From: Ruminococcaceae bacterium AM07-15
Lineage (GTDB): Bacteria; Bacillota; Clostridia; Oscillospirales; Butyricicoccaceae
NCBI GenBank assembly: GCA_003477405.1
Contig: QUDE01000012.1
Location: forward strand, 26,570 to 90,569
Direction: 5' to 3'
Length of the DNA stretch: 64,000 nucleotides
Of the stretch, positions 55,106 through 63,243 are shown one piece after another. The translations under genes were made by a program, and so were the position numbers. Numbering within the stretch: the stretch's first letter is position 1; each line of letters opens with the position of its first letter. Below the pieces are notes generated by a model. The model was not told the origin of the DNA. It saw only the letters and a list, made by a program, of their open reading frames with translations, and made no database searches.

Positions 55106-56974
55106 ATGTCTTATCTGGCAGGAACATATGAAGTGGTGGTTATCGGAGGAGGCCATGCCGGTATCGAGGCGGCGCTGGCCGCCGCCCGGCTGGGCCATCG
55201 TACCCTGATGATCACCACCAATCTGGACAGCGTGGGCAATATGCCCTGTAACCCTTCCATCGGCGGCACCGCCAAGGGCCAGTTGGTGCGGGAGATCGAC
55301 GCTCTGGGCGGAGAAATGGGCCGTGCGGCCGATGCCTGTGGCATTCAGTTCCGTATGCTCAACCGGGGGAAAGGTCCGGCTGTCCATTCTCCCCGGGCCC
55401 AGGCCGATCGGGCCGCTTATAAGCAGTATATGAAGGAAGTTCTGGAGCACTGCGAGAACCTGTCCATTCGCCAGGGAGAGGCGGCGGAGATCCTCACCCA
55501 GGAAGGAAAGGTCTCCGGCGTGCTGTGTGTGGGCGGCGCCCTTTATGAGACACGGGCGCTGGTGGTGTGCACCGGCACTTTCCTCAACAGCCGTATTTTT
55601 ATCGGAGAGCAGAATATCCTCTCCGGCCCGGACGGTCTGGCCGCTGCGACCCATCTCACCGAGTCGCTGGAAAAACTTGGTTTGCGCACCCGTCGGTTCA
55701 AAACCGGTACCCCGGCCCGGGTGGATGCTCGTTCCATCGACTTTTCTGCTTTGGAGGTGCAGCGGGGGGATGAGCCGCCCCGTCCCTTTTCCTTTGGCTT
55801 TCAGGGGCAGCTCTATAATGACAGTCTGTGCTATCTGACTTACACCAACAGCCATACCCATGAGATCATCCGGCACTCTCTCGATCGGTCTCCCTTGTAT
55901 GGGGGAGAGATCCAGGGAGTGGGGCCCCGATACTGTCCGTCTATTGAGGACAAAATCGTCCGATTTTCCACAAAAGAAAGACACCAGGTCTTTATCGAGC
56001 CTTGTGGAAAAAATTCTGGTGAGATGTATTTGCAGGGGCTTTCCACCTCTCTTCCGGAGGATGTGCAGCTGGCCTTCCTGCGTACCGTGCCCGGATTGGA
56101 GAAAGTGGAGATCATGCGGCCGGGCTACGCCATCGAATACGACTGCCTGGACCCCACACAGCTCACCTCCGGTCTGGGGGTGCGGGGTGTGCCCGGACTG
56201 TATGCCGCCGGACAGATCTGCGGCACTTCCGGTTATGAGGAAGCGGCAGGCCAGGGACTGATTGCCGGTGTCAATGCCGCCCGGTTCCTGGAGGGAAGGG
56301 AAGAGGTGGTGCTGGCCCGGTCCGACGGCTACATCGGCACCCTGATCGATGATATCGTCACCAAGGGCACCAACGAGCCCTATCGTATGATGACTTCCCG
56401 TTCGGAATACCGGCTGCTGCTGCGCCAGGACAATGCAGATGCCCGTCTGATGCCCCTGGGCCATGCCATCGGTCTGGTTTCTCAGGAGCGGCTGGATAAG
56501 ATGCAGCGGGACTATGACCAGGCGGCAGAAGAAATCCGCCGGCTTCAAAAGACCGCGGTTTCCGGCCCAGCTTTGGCCAAGGTGCTGGAAGAGCGGGGCA
56601 GTGCGCCGGTGGGGCAGGGGATTCTGCTCAGCGATCTGCTGCGGCGTCCCGAGATCAGCTATGACTGTCTGGCTCCCTTGGACCCAGGCCGTCCGCTTCT
56701 TTCGGAAAAAGTGCGGGAGCAGGTGGAGATCCAGGCCAAGTACCAAGGGTATATCCAAAGAGAACTGCGCCAGGTGGAAGAACACAAAAAGCTGGAGGAA
56801 AAGCGCTTGCCGGAGGATCTGGACTATCTGTCCATGTCCACTTTGCGGCTGGAGGCCCGGCAGAAGCTGGATGCGCTCCGGCCCCGGAGCCTGGGTCAGG
56901 CCTCCCGGATTTCGGGGGTCAGCCCTTCGGATATCGCGGCGCTGATGATTTTGCTGGGGCAAAGGGGGAAATGA
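55106..56974 (+). CDS. mnmG: tRNA uridine-5-carboxymethylaminomethyl enzyme MnmG
   Basis: 622 residues. FAD site VIGGGHAGIEAALAAARLGH; NPSIGGTAKGQLVREIDALG; the Cys-bearing MLQ-like segment and PGLYAAGQICGTSGYEEAAG; C-terminal helical domain that binds MnmE. AGGAGAACAGTC precedes the ATG, ten bases after mnmE. Confidence 0.97.
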   Translation: MSYLAGTYEVVVIGGGHAGIEAALAAARLGHRTLMITTNLDSVGNMPCNPSIGGTAKGQLVREIDALGGEMGRAADACGIQFRMLNRGKGPAVHSPRAQADRAAYKQYMKEVLEHCENLSIRQGEAAEILTQEGKVSGVLCVGGALYETRALVVCTGTFLNSRIFIGEQNILSGPDGLAAATHLTESLEKLGLRTRRFKTGTPARVDARSIDFSALEVQRGDEPPRPFSFGFQGQLYNDSLCYLTYTNSHTHEIIRHSLDRSPLYGGEIQGVGPRYCPSIEDKIVRFSTKERHQVFIEPCGKNSGEMYLQGLSTSLPEDVQLAFLRTVPGLEKVEIMRPGYAIEYDCLDPTQLTSGLGVRGVPGLYAAGQICGTSGYEEAAGQGLIAGVNAARFLEGREEVVLARSDGYIGTLIDDIVTKGTNEPYRMMTSRSEYRLLLRQDNADARLMPLGHAIGLVSQERLDKMQRDYDQAAEEIRRLQKTAVSGPALAKVLEERGSAPVGQGILLSDLLRRPEISYDCLAPLDPGRPLLSEKVREQVEIQAKYQGYIQRELRQVEEHKKLEEKRLPEDLDYLSMSTLRLEARQKLDALRPRSLGQASRISGVSPSDIAALMILLGQRGK

Positions 56975-56975
56975 G

Positions 56976-57692
56976 ATGAGCTTTACCGATGTGATCGCCC
57001 AGGGATGTTTCACATGGAACATTCCCTTGCCCGAAGGGGCTTTGGAAGGACTGGAGGAATACACACGGCTGTTGCTGGAGAAAAACCAGGTGATGAACCT
57101 GACGGCCATTACCGAGCCGGATCAGGTGGCCGTGCGTCATATGCTGGACTGCCTGTTTCAGCTTTCCTGCGGAGATTTTGAAGGCAAGCGGGTCATTGAT
57201 ATCGGAAGCGGGGGAGGGTTCCCCGGCATTCCTTTGCAGATCGCCCGGCCCGGCGCCCGGTTCCTGCTGCTGGACAGCCGGAAAAAGCGGGTGGATTTTT
57301 TGCAGGAAGTGTGCGATGCCATGGGCCTTCCGGCTGAGACCATGGCCGGGCGGGCGGAAGAAGCGGCCCGGCAGAAGCAGCTGCGGGAGAAATTCGATAT
57401 TGCTGTATCCCGGGCCGTGGCGCCGATGAATATCCTTTGTGAGCTGTGTCTGCCCTTTGTCCGTCCCGGCGGATTGTTCCTGGCCATGAAGAGCCAGAAC
57501 GAAGGGGCCGAACAGGAGATCCAGGGGGCACAAAAAGCCATCCGCACTCTGGGAGGACGACTGAAGGAACAGCGGAGTTACCAGCTGCCCGGCACCGATG
57601 TGCATCATCAGGTAGTGGTGATCGAAAAAGTGAAAAACACCCCGCCGGCCTATCCCCGGCGTTATGCCAAGATCGAAAGCGCCCCTCTGTAA
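56976..57692 (+). CDS. rsmG: 16S rRNA m7G527 methyltransferase RsmG
   Basis: 238 residues. SAM-binding signature VIDIGSGGGFPGIPLQIARP, then FLLLDSRKKRVDFLQEVCDA and the VAPMNILCELCLPFVRPGG strand. It modifies the 530 loop. The stop of mnmG and this ATG are separated by one base. A parS-like site (57006-57021) lies inside codons 11-15. Confidence 0.96.
   Translation: MSFTDVIAQGCFTWNIPLPEGALEGLEEYTRLLLEKNQVMNLTAITEPDQVAVRHMLDCLFQLSCGDFEGKRVIDIGSGGGFPGIPLQIARPGARFLLLDSRKKRVDFLQEVCDAMGLPAETMAGRAEEAARQKQLREKFDIAVSRAVAPMNILCELCLPFVRPGGLFLAMKSQNEGAEQEIQGAQKAIRTLGGRLKEQRSYQLPGTDVHHQVVVIEKVKNTPPAYPRRYAKIESAPL
57006..57021 (+). promoter_or_regulatory. parS-like site inside rsmG
   Basis: TGTTTCACATGGAACA matches parS (TGTTTCACGTGAAACA) at 14 of 16 positions and is identical to the inverse of the site at 58748-58763. 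Confidence 0.65.
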
Positions 57693-57815
57693 GGGGGGCC
57701 TGTGGCGGGACAGCCGTTCCTCTCTTTCTCTTGGGCGGCTCGATCGACTCAGGCAAAGAAAGTTTGCCTGCGACGGCTCGCCGCTGGGGGAGGGGGGAGG
57801 GTTCGACAAAAGATC
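57693..57815. repeat. Palindrome-rich insertion-like element after rsmG
   Basis: Directly behind the rsmG stop: GCCCCT/AGGGG-type hairpin, AGGCAAA/TTTGCCT hairpin and a GGCGGCTC...GACGGCTCGCCGC stretch ending in a G-rich run GGGGGAGGGGGGAGGG. It resembles small intergenic repeats I associate with gut Clostridia, but I cannot confirm copies here. No reading frame of note. Confidence 0.4.
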
Positions 57816-57889
57816 CTGTTTTTTTCTCTCTCCATGTGACACTTTTTGCAAAGAGATGCTGATAAAATGTCACCATGGAGGTGATGGAC

Positions 57890-58726
57890 ATGCTGGAACG
57901 GTTCTCTCTTCGGCGGACAAGCCGGGAAAATCAACCCCTGCGATTTTTGCAGGTGGAGGATATCCACATCAATCCCAACCAGCCCCGGAAGTTTTTTGAT
58001 GAGAAGGCTTTGGAAGAGCTGACGGCCAGCATCCGGCAATATGGGCTTATCAACCCTCTCACCGTGCGGGAGACAGGGGAGGGTTATGAACTCATTGCCG
58101 GGGAGCGGCGGCTGCGGGCCAGCCGGGGGGCCGGACTACATACCGTGCCCTGCTATGTGTTACCCTCCAGCGATCAGGATTCCTCGGTGTTGGCTTTGGC
58201 GGAAAACCTTCAGCGACAGGACTTGGATTTTTACGAAGAAGCCCAGGGCATCGCCCGGCTGATCCATGTCCATGGGCTGACACAGCAGCAGGCGGCGGAC
58301 AAGCTGGGGAAAACCCAGTCGGCCATTGCCAACAAGCTGCGTCTGCTCCGCCTGCCGCCGGAGGTCATCGCTCTTCTCCGGCAATACCGGTTCAGCGAGC
58401 GTCACGCCCGGGCTCTTCTCCGGCTGGAGAATGGGGAGCAGCAGCTGCAGGCAGCCCGGGCCGCCGTCCGCCACGAATGGACGGTGGCACAGCTGGAGCG
58501 GTATGTGGAATCCTTGCGCCAAACGGGGCAGAAAGGCCTTCGTTCCCGCCCCAAAATGCTGGGCGATGTGCGTCTCTTCATCAACACCCTGAGCCGGGCA
58601 GTGGAGACCCTGGGTCAGGCCGGTGTAGGAGCGGCCATGCAGCGCCGGTATGAAGGGGAGGAAATGGTGGTTACCATCCGTATCCCCGCTGCCGCCCCCA
58701 CCGGGACGGGCAGCGTTTCTCCATAA
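57890..58726 (+). CDS. noc: ParB-like nucleoid occlusion protein (Noc type)
   Basis: 278 residues. ParB N-domain with INPNQPRKFFDEKALEELTA, box GERRLRASRGAGLH, then the ENLQRQDLDFYEEAQG arch and the helix-turn-helix TQQQAADKLGKTQSAIANKL. Position before soj-parB is that of Noc. I chose ATG 57890, which has GGAGG eight bases upstream; ATG 57875 lies before that ribosome site. The clamp-like CTPase motifs are present; the membrane-targeting N-terminal helix is short (MLERFSLRR). Confidence 0.9.
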   Translation: MLERFSLRRTSRENQPLRFLQVEDIHINPNQPRKFFDEKALEELTASIRQYGLINPLTVRETGEGYELIAGERRLRASRGAGLHTVPCYVLPSSDQDSSVLALAENLQRQDLDFYEEAQGIARLIHVHGLTQQQAADKLGKTQSAIANKLRLLRLPPEVIALLRQYRFSERHARALLRLENGEQQLQAARAAVRHEWTVAQLERYVESLRQTGQKGLRSRPKMLGDVRLFINTLSRAVETLGQAGVGAAMQRRYEGEEMVVTIRIPAAAPTGTGSVSP

Positions 58727-58747
58727 CCTTTTGATCCTCTCTGTTTT

Positions 58748-58802
58748 TGTTCCATGTGAAACATTTTCACATGGAACATTTTTTTATGTTTCACATGAAA
58801 CA
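58748..58802 (+). promoter_or_regulatory. Paired parS-like sites with a terminator-like stem
   Basis: TGTTCCATGTGAAACA (58748-58763), its near-inverse TTTTCACATGGAACA (58764-58778) and TGTTTCACATGAAACA (58787-58802). The first two form a hairpin followed by a seven-T run, so the region may terminate noc transcripts and bind ParB. Confidence 0.65.
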
Positions 58803-58856
58803 GCGGGGAACGGGAGAAGAAAAGGGAGAAAAATCATTCTGTGGGCTTTTGCGCTC

Positions 58857-58885
58857 TTGCGGCTTTTGGGTTTAGGCATTATAAT
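58857..58885 (+). promoter_or_regulatory. soj-parB promoter
   Basis: TTGCGG (58857-58862), 17-base spacer, TATAAT (58880-58885), 75 bases before soj. Confidence 0.75.
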
Positions 58886-58960
58886 AGAAAAAGACGAAAA
58901 AATTTTAAAAATACCCCTTTCTGGGGGAAAAAGAAGAAAAACAGAGCGGCGGAGGAGAAA

Positions 58961-59716
58961 ATGGGCAAAATACTGGCAGTAGCAAATCAAAAAGGTGGTG
59001 TGGGAAAAACCACCACCGCAGTGAATCTGGCGGCCTGCGTGGGCAGCCTGGGGAAAAGAGTCCTGCTGTGTGATTTTGACCCACAAGCCAATGCCACTTC
59101 GGGTTTTGGGCTCACCGAACGGGTGCGCCGGAGCGTTTACGATGTGATTACCGGGGAAGTACAGGCGAAAGATGCCATTTTACGCACCAAATGGTGTGAT
59201 GTGCTGCCGGCCCACATCAATCTGGCGGCGGCTGAGGTGGAGCTGGCCTCGGTGGAAGGGCGGGAACACCGGCTGAAAGAGGCGCTGGATGAACTGGCGC
59301 CTCAATATGACTTTATCTTTATCGATTGTCCGCCTTCTTTGGGGGTGCTCACCGTCAATTCCCTGGTGGCCTGCCAGCAAGTGCTGGTACCCATGCAGTG
59401 TGAGTACTATGCCTTGGAAGGGCTGAGTCAACTGGTTAATTCCATCCGGACTGTCAAGAGATCCCTCAATCCTCAGATCGATATCGAAGGGATCGTGCTC
59501 ACCATGTACGATGGCCGCACCAATCTGACCATTCAGGTGGCCGAGGAGATCAAACATTTCTTTGGGGAGAAAGTGTATCGCACCGTGGTGCCCCGGAATG
59601 TGCGGCTGTCGGAAGCACCCAGCCACGGGATGCCTATTCTGGCCTATGAGCGCACCTCTCGAGGGGCCGAGGCCTATCAGGCCATTGCGGAGGAATTCCT
59701 CCGCCGGAATCAGTAG
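58961..59716 (+). CDS. soj: Chromosome partitioning ATPase Soj (ParA)
   Basis: 251 residues. Deviant Walker A ANQKGGVGKTTTAVNLAACV, FDPQANATSGFG, IDCPPSLGVLTVN. It works with ParB-parS in segregation and also affects DnaA. ATG 58961 has GGAGGAG upstream; the longer in-frame extension lies over the promoter and was rejected. Confidence 0.96.
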   Translation: MGKILAVANQKGGVGKTTTAVNLAACVGSLGKRVLLCDFDPQANATSGFGLTERVRRSVYDVITGEVQAKDAILRTKWCDVLPAHINLAAAEVELASVEGREHRLKEALDELAPQYDFIFIDCPPSLGVLTVNSLVACQQVLVPMQCEYYALEGLSQLVNSIRTVKRSLNPQIDIEGIVLTMYDGRTNLTIQVAEEIKHFFGEKVYRTVVPRNVRLSEAPSHGMPILAYERTSRGAEAYQAIAEEFLRRNQ

Positions 59717-59744
59717 TCGCAGAAGGGGAGAGGAGGAACACCCT

Positions 59745-60611
59745 ATGGCAGCAGGACACAAAGGCTTGGGAAAGGGCCTGGGCTCGCTTTTTGGAGAAGA
59801 GCTCACCGAAACACAGGGAACGGTCTCCCAGGTGGAATTGCGGCAGATCGAACCCAACCCCGCCCAGCCCCGGCGGGATTTTGGCGAGGAAGCATTGGCA
59901 CAGTTGGCCGAAAGCATCCGGGAAAACGGGCTGATCAGTCCCATTACCGTGCGCAAAACCGATACCGGCTATCAGATTGTGGCCGGAGAGCGGCGCTGGC
60001 GGGCTTGCCGCCTGGCTGGCTTGGATAAGGTGCCGGTGATGGTGGTGGAGGCCGATGACAAGCTGGCCTTTGAAATGGCCATGATCGAAAATCTTCAGCG
60101 GGAAGATCTGAATCCCTTGGAAGAAGCAGAAGGATACCGGGAACTGATGGACCGGTTCCACATGACACAGGAAGAAGTGGCCCGGAAGGTGGGAAAGAGC
60201 CGCCCGGCGGTGGCCAATGCGCTGCGCCTTTTGGGTTTGCCGGAGCCGGTACGGGAGCTGGTGCGCACCGGGGAGCTGTCCCAGGGCCATGCCCGTACGC
60301 TTCTGGGCCTTTCCAAAGAAGAAACCCTGATCAAGGCAGCGGAAACCGTGCTCACCTATGGCCTTTCGGTGCGCCAGACCGAAAAGCTGGTGAAGCGGCT
60401 GGAGCAGCTGGATCAGGGGGAAGAAGAGGAACCCATCCTGGACGAGGGACAGATCTATATTGATGAGCTGGAACACCGGCTGGCTCAGGTCACCGGCCGC
60501 AAAATCAGCATCAGCCAGGGGAAGGGAAAAGGCCGGATCACCATCGAATACTATGGCAATGAGGATCTGGAAAGCCTGACCCAGGTGATCTATTCCATGA
60601 AAAAGCAGTAG
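59745..60611 (+). CDS. parB: Chromosome partitioning protein ParB (Spo0J)
   Basis: 288 residues. ParB box ELRQIEPNPAQPRRDF, GERRWRACRLAGL, ENLQREDLNPLEEAEGYREL and the HTH QEEVARKVGKSRPAVANALR; C-terminal dimerisation segment with FGRI-like IEYYGNEDLESL. GGAGAGGAGG precedes the ATG. CTP-dependent clamp that loads at parS. Co-transcribed with soj. Confidence 0.97.
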   Translation: MAAGHKGLGKGLGSLFGEELTETQGTVSQVELRQIEPNPAQPRRDFGEEALAQLAESIRENGLISPITVRKTDTGYQIVAGERRWRACRLAGLDKVPVMVVEADDKLAFEMAMIENLQREDLNPLEEAEGYRELMDRFHMTQEEVARKVGKSRPAVANALRLLGLPEPVRELVRTGELSQGHARTLLGLSKEETLIKAAETVLTYGLSVRQTEKLVKRLEQLDQGEEEEPILDEGQIYIDELEHRLAQVTGRKISISQGKGKGRITIEYYGNEDLESLTQVIYSMKKQ

Positions 60612-60637
60612 GCCGTGAGCCGGGAGGGGTTGCATCC

Positions 60638-62293
60638 ATGAAAAAAAGCAAGTACCTTCGGGGAGAAGGCTTGGCCTTGCTCATCGCTTTGGTGGTGGGG
60701 TTTGCGGTCTTTTATGTCTTTTTGCCGCCGATTTCCCTGCAATCCAGGGAATTTTATTTCTTTGCCATTCTTCTCATGGGCGTATGGTTTTTGGCCCGTA
60801 TTCCCATCGTCTCTTCCTATGTGGAGGAAAAAGGGATGCAGGGGAGAAAAAAGAAACTCTATTCCTTTTTTCCGCTGCTCATCGCCGCATTGCTGGCGGT
60901 GCTGCTGGTGCTGTTCAGCGTGCTCTCTCTGAAGCTCTTCAACGCATCCCGGTACAGTAGTTTGCTCCGGGTGGAGGAGGGGAATTTTACCCAGGACATT
61001 CCCCAGATCACCTATGACCAGATCCCCATGCTGGACACCGAAAGCGCCCAGCGGCTGGGAGACCGGAAAATGGGCGAGCTGGCCGCCACCAACAACGAGG
61101 AGCAAAAATCCCTGGTATCTCAGTTTGAAGTGTCCGACGATTATATCCAGATCAATTACCAGAACCGGCCCATGCGGGTGACCCAGCTGGAATACGCCAG
61201 CTTTTTCAAATGGCTGACCAACCGGAAAGAGGGTCTGCCCGGCTATATCATGATCGATATGGTGACCCAGGAGACCCAGTTGGTTCGGCTGGAGCAGGGG
61301 ATGAAGTATTCTCCCTCGGAATATTTTGGCCGGAATATTGAGCGGTATATGCGCTTCCGTTATCCTACCATGCTGCTGGGCGAGCCCAGCCTGGAAGTGG
61401 ACGACGACGGCACACCCTACTTTGTGGCGCCCCGGTTGAAGAACAAGATCGGTATGCTGGGCGGCACCGATGTGGTGGGGGCTGTGTTTGTCAATGCTGT
61501 CACCGGCGGCCATACCTATTATGATCTGGCCGATGTGCCCTCCTGGGCCGATCATATTTGCCCCGCAGATCTCTTGGTGGAGCAGTACGACTATTACGGC
61601 GCCTTCAATGACGGTTTCTTCAATGCCTATATCGGCCAGCGGGGCGTCACCCGCACCACCGAGGATTACAACTACATCGCCATGAATGACGATGTGTTTG
61701 TCTATACCGGCGTCACTTCGGTGAGCAGCGATCAGTCCAACATCGGCTTTTTGCTGTGCAACCAGCGGACCAAGGAAGCCAAGTTCTATCCCGTCTCCGG
61801 CGCCACCGAACAGTCGGCCCAGTCCTCGGCCCAGGGAGCGGTGGAGGATCTGGGGTATACGGCAACCTTCCCCATTTTGCTCAATATCAACAACCAGCCC
61901 ACTTATTTCATGTCTCTCAAGGATAGCTCCGGTTTGGTGAAGATGTACGCCATGGTCAATGTGGCAAACTACCAGCGGGTAGCGGTGGGGGACACCGTGG
62001 CGGAATGTGAGAAGAAGTACACCCAGACCATGCAGGCCGACAGCAGCTATGTGCCACAGGAAACACAGCAAGCCAGCGGCTCTATTGAGGAAATCCGTTC
62101 CGCTGTGGTGGGCGGATACACCTGGTATTATTTCAAAATCATCGGTTATCCCCAGTATTTTGCCATGTCTGTGGAACAAAACACTTCGCTCCCGGTGCTC
62201 AACACCGGCGACAGCGTCACCATCACCTATGACAGCCAGGCGGTAGACGGGGTGGCCAAGGCATTGGATGTGACCCGGAACCCTGCATCCTAA
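60638..62293 (+). CDS. Uncharacterised membrane protein downstream of parB
   Basis: 551 residues. Three N-terminal membrane helices (LALLIALVVGFAVFYVFL, YFFAILLMGVWFLARIPI, FFPLLIAALLAVLLVLFSVL), then about 450 extracytoplasmic residues rich in beta-strand and aromatic patterns, including LPGYIMIDMVTQETQLVRL, FGRNIERYMRFRYP and TDVVGAVFVNAVTGGHTYY. The start has GGGAGGGG upstream, 26 bases after parB. I do not recognise the family. The terminator at 62311 closes the soj-parB transcript after this gene, so it probably belongs to that unit. Confidence 0.75.
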   Translation: MKKSKYLRGEGLALLIALVVGFAVFYVFLPPISLQSREFYFFAILLMGVWFLARIPIVSSYVEEKGMQGRKKKLYSFFPLLIAALLAVLLVLFSVLSLKLFNASRYSSLLRVEEGNFTQDIPQITYDQIPMLDTESAQRLGDRKMGELAATNNEEQKSLVSQFEVSDDYIQINYQNRPMRVTQLEYASFFKWLTNRKEGLPGYIMIDMVTQETQLVRLEQGMKYSPSEYFGRNIERYMRFRYPTMLLGEPSLEVDDDGTPYFVAPRLKNKIGMLGGTDVVGAVFVNAVTGGHTYYDLADVPSWADHICPADLLVEQYDYYGAFNDGFFNAYIGQRGVTRTTEDYNYIAMNDDVFVYTGVTSVSSDQSNIGFLLCNQRTKEAKFYPVSGATEQSAQSSAQGAVEDLGYTATFPILLNINNQPTYFMSLKDSSGLVKMYAMVNVANYQRVAVGDTVAECEKKYTQTMQADSSYVPQETQQASGSIEEIRSAVVGGYTWYYFKIIGYPQYFAMSVEQNTSLPVLNTGDSVTITYDSQAVDGVAKALDVTRNPAS

Positions 62294-62310
62294 AAAAAGA
62301 ACAGACCAAA

Positions 62311-62336
62311 CAGGCGGCCTTTGGCCGCCTGTTTTA
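62311..62336 (+). terminator. Terminator after the parB-linked membrane gene
   Basis: CAGGCGGCC, loop TTT, GGCCGCCTG, then TTTTAC. The same stem recurs at 62520-62540. Confidence 0.85.
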
Positions 62337-62370
62337 CACTATTGGAAGACCTATATAGCGAAAAGAAACA

Positions 62371-62549
62371 GTTTGCCTTACCCCTCATCAATTCGTAAAA
62401 ACTGGCGACCGGTGCGTCGGTTTTTACACTTCTCAAGGGACCAGTGTGCGCCAAAGGCGTGCATGCAGTCCCTTGCAAAAACTCGCAAAAGTGGCTTTTA
62501 GACACTTTTGCGATATGCTCAGGCGGCCTTTGGCCGCCTGTTTTCTTTT
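62371..62549 (+). ncRNA. Candidate structured RNA, copy B
   Basis: Paralogue of the element at 704-912. Helices: AAAAAC-TGGCG (62397-62407) with CGTCG-GTTTTT (62415-62425); CAAGGGAC (62434-62441) with GTCCCTTG (62468-62475); TGCGCC (62447-62452) with GGCGTGCA (62457-62464); CGCAAAAGTG (62484-62493) with CACTTTTGCG (62503-62512); terminator 62520-62540. Relative to copy A, C-G becomes T-G and G-C becomes G-T in the first helix, and the last helix keeps pairing with almost entirely different bases. The gap 62294-62628 holds no gene. Confidence 0.6.
62520..62549 (+). terminator. Terminator of RNA copy B
   Basis: CAGGCGGCC, loop TTT, GGCCGCCTG, then TTTTCTTTT; identical stem to the one 209 bases upstream. 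Confidence 0.8.
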
Positions 62550-62628
62550 GCAGTTGGTAGACAAAAAGAGGAAAGCCATAGTATAATAAAACAACAAATC
62601 AGACGGCTTCCCAGGTAGGAGGATCAAG

Positions 62629-63210
62629 ATGAAATACACCGGAATGAAACGGCGTTCTTACAAAAGCATCACCCCGCTGCGCAGACTCCAGGAGATCTAT
62701 TTGTATTTTTTCCTGTATTGTGTCATTGGCTGGCTCTATGAAGTGTTCCTGGAAGTGGTGATTTACCGGTGGGGGTTTTCCAACCGGGGGATTTTGTTTG
62801 GTCCTTATCTGCCCATTTACGGCATTGGGGCTTTGGTTTTTCTGCTGTGCTTTGGCCGGTATGTGCAAAAGCCAGCCAAAGGCGCCCGGCGATGGCTGCA
62901 AGTGGGATTGGTCTTTTTGGGATGCATGACGGTGGCCACAGCCATTGAGCTGGCCGCCACCTATTGGATGGAGTACACCGTGGGCAGTTGGCCCTGGCAG
63001 ACCTATGTGGATTACAAGATCAATTTTCAAGGGCGGATCGCCCTGTCTCCCTCTATCCGCTTTGGTTTGGGTGGACTGTTGTTTCTTTATGTGATCCAGC
63101 CGCTGTTTTATAAGCTGGCCCGGCGCATACCGGACAGGGTCCTGGCTTGGCTCACAGGCACTCTGTTCCTGGTGATGACAGTGGACTTTGTGGTTTATCT
63201 GCTGAAATAA
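62629..63210 (+). CDS. Putative ABC-transporter type IV membrane protein (CmpB family)
   Basis: 193 residues of the PF06541 type: YLYFFLYCVIGWLYEVFLEV is the family hallmark, then WGFSNRGILFGPYLPIYGIG, ATAIELAATYWMEYTVGSWP and a further three helices. Despite the family name there is no ATPase nearby, and the role is unknown. AGGTAGGAGGATC precedes the ATG. Confidence 0.88.
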   Translation: MKYTGMKRRSYKSITPLRRLQEIYLYFFLYCVIGWLYEVFLEVVIYRWGFSNRGILFGPYLPIYGIGALVFLLCFGRYVQKPAKGARRWLQVGLVFLGCMTVATAIELAATYWMEYTVGSWPWQTYVDYKINFQGRIALSPSIRFGLGGLLFLYVIQPLFYKLARRIPDRVLAWLTGTLFLVMTVDFVVYLLK

Positions 63211-63243
63211 GAAGTATTATTCGATGGAAGGGGAGGGAAGAGG

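Noticed and set aside
51770..57109. Long minus-strand frames across yidC-jag and across mnmG
   Set aside because: Antisense to conserved housekeeping genes; no domain seen.
57795..57812. GGTTCGA resembling a tRNA T-loop after rsmG
   Set aside because: No acceptor, anticodon or D arm can be drawn around it.
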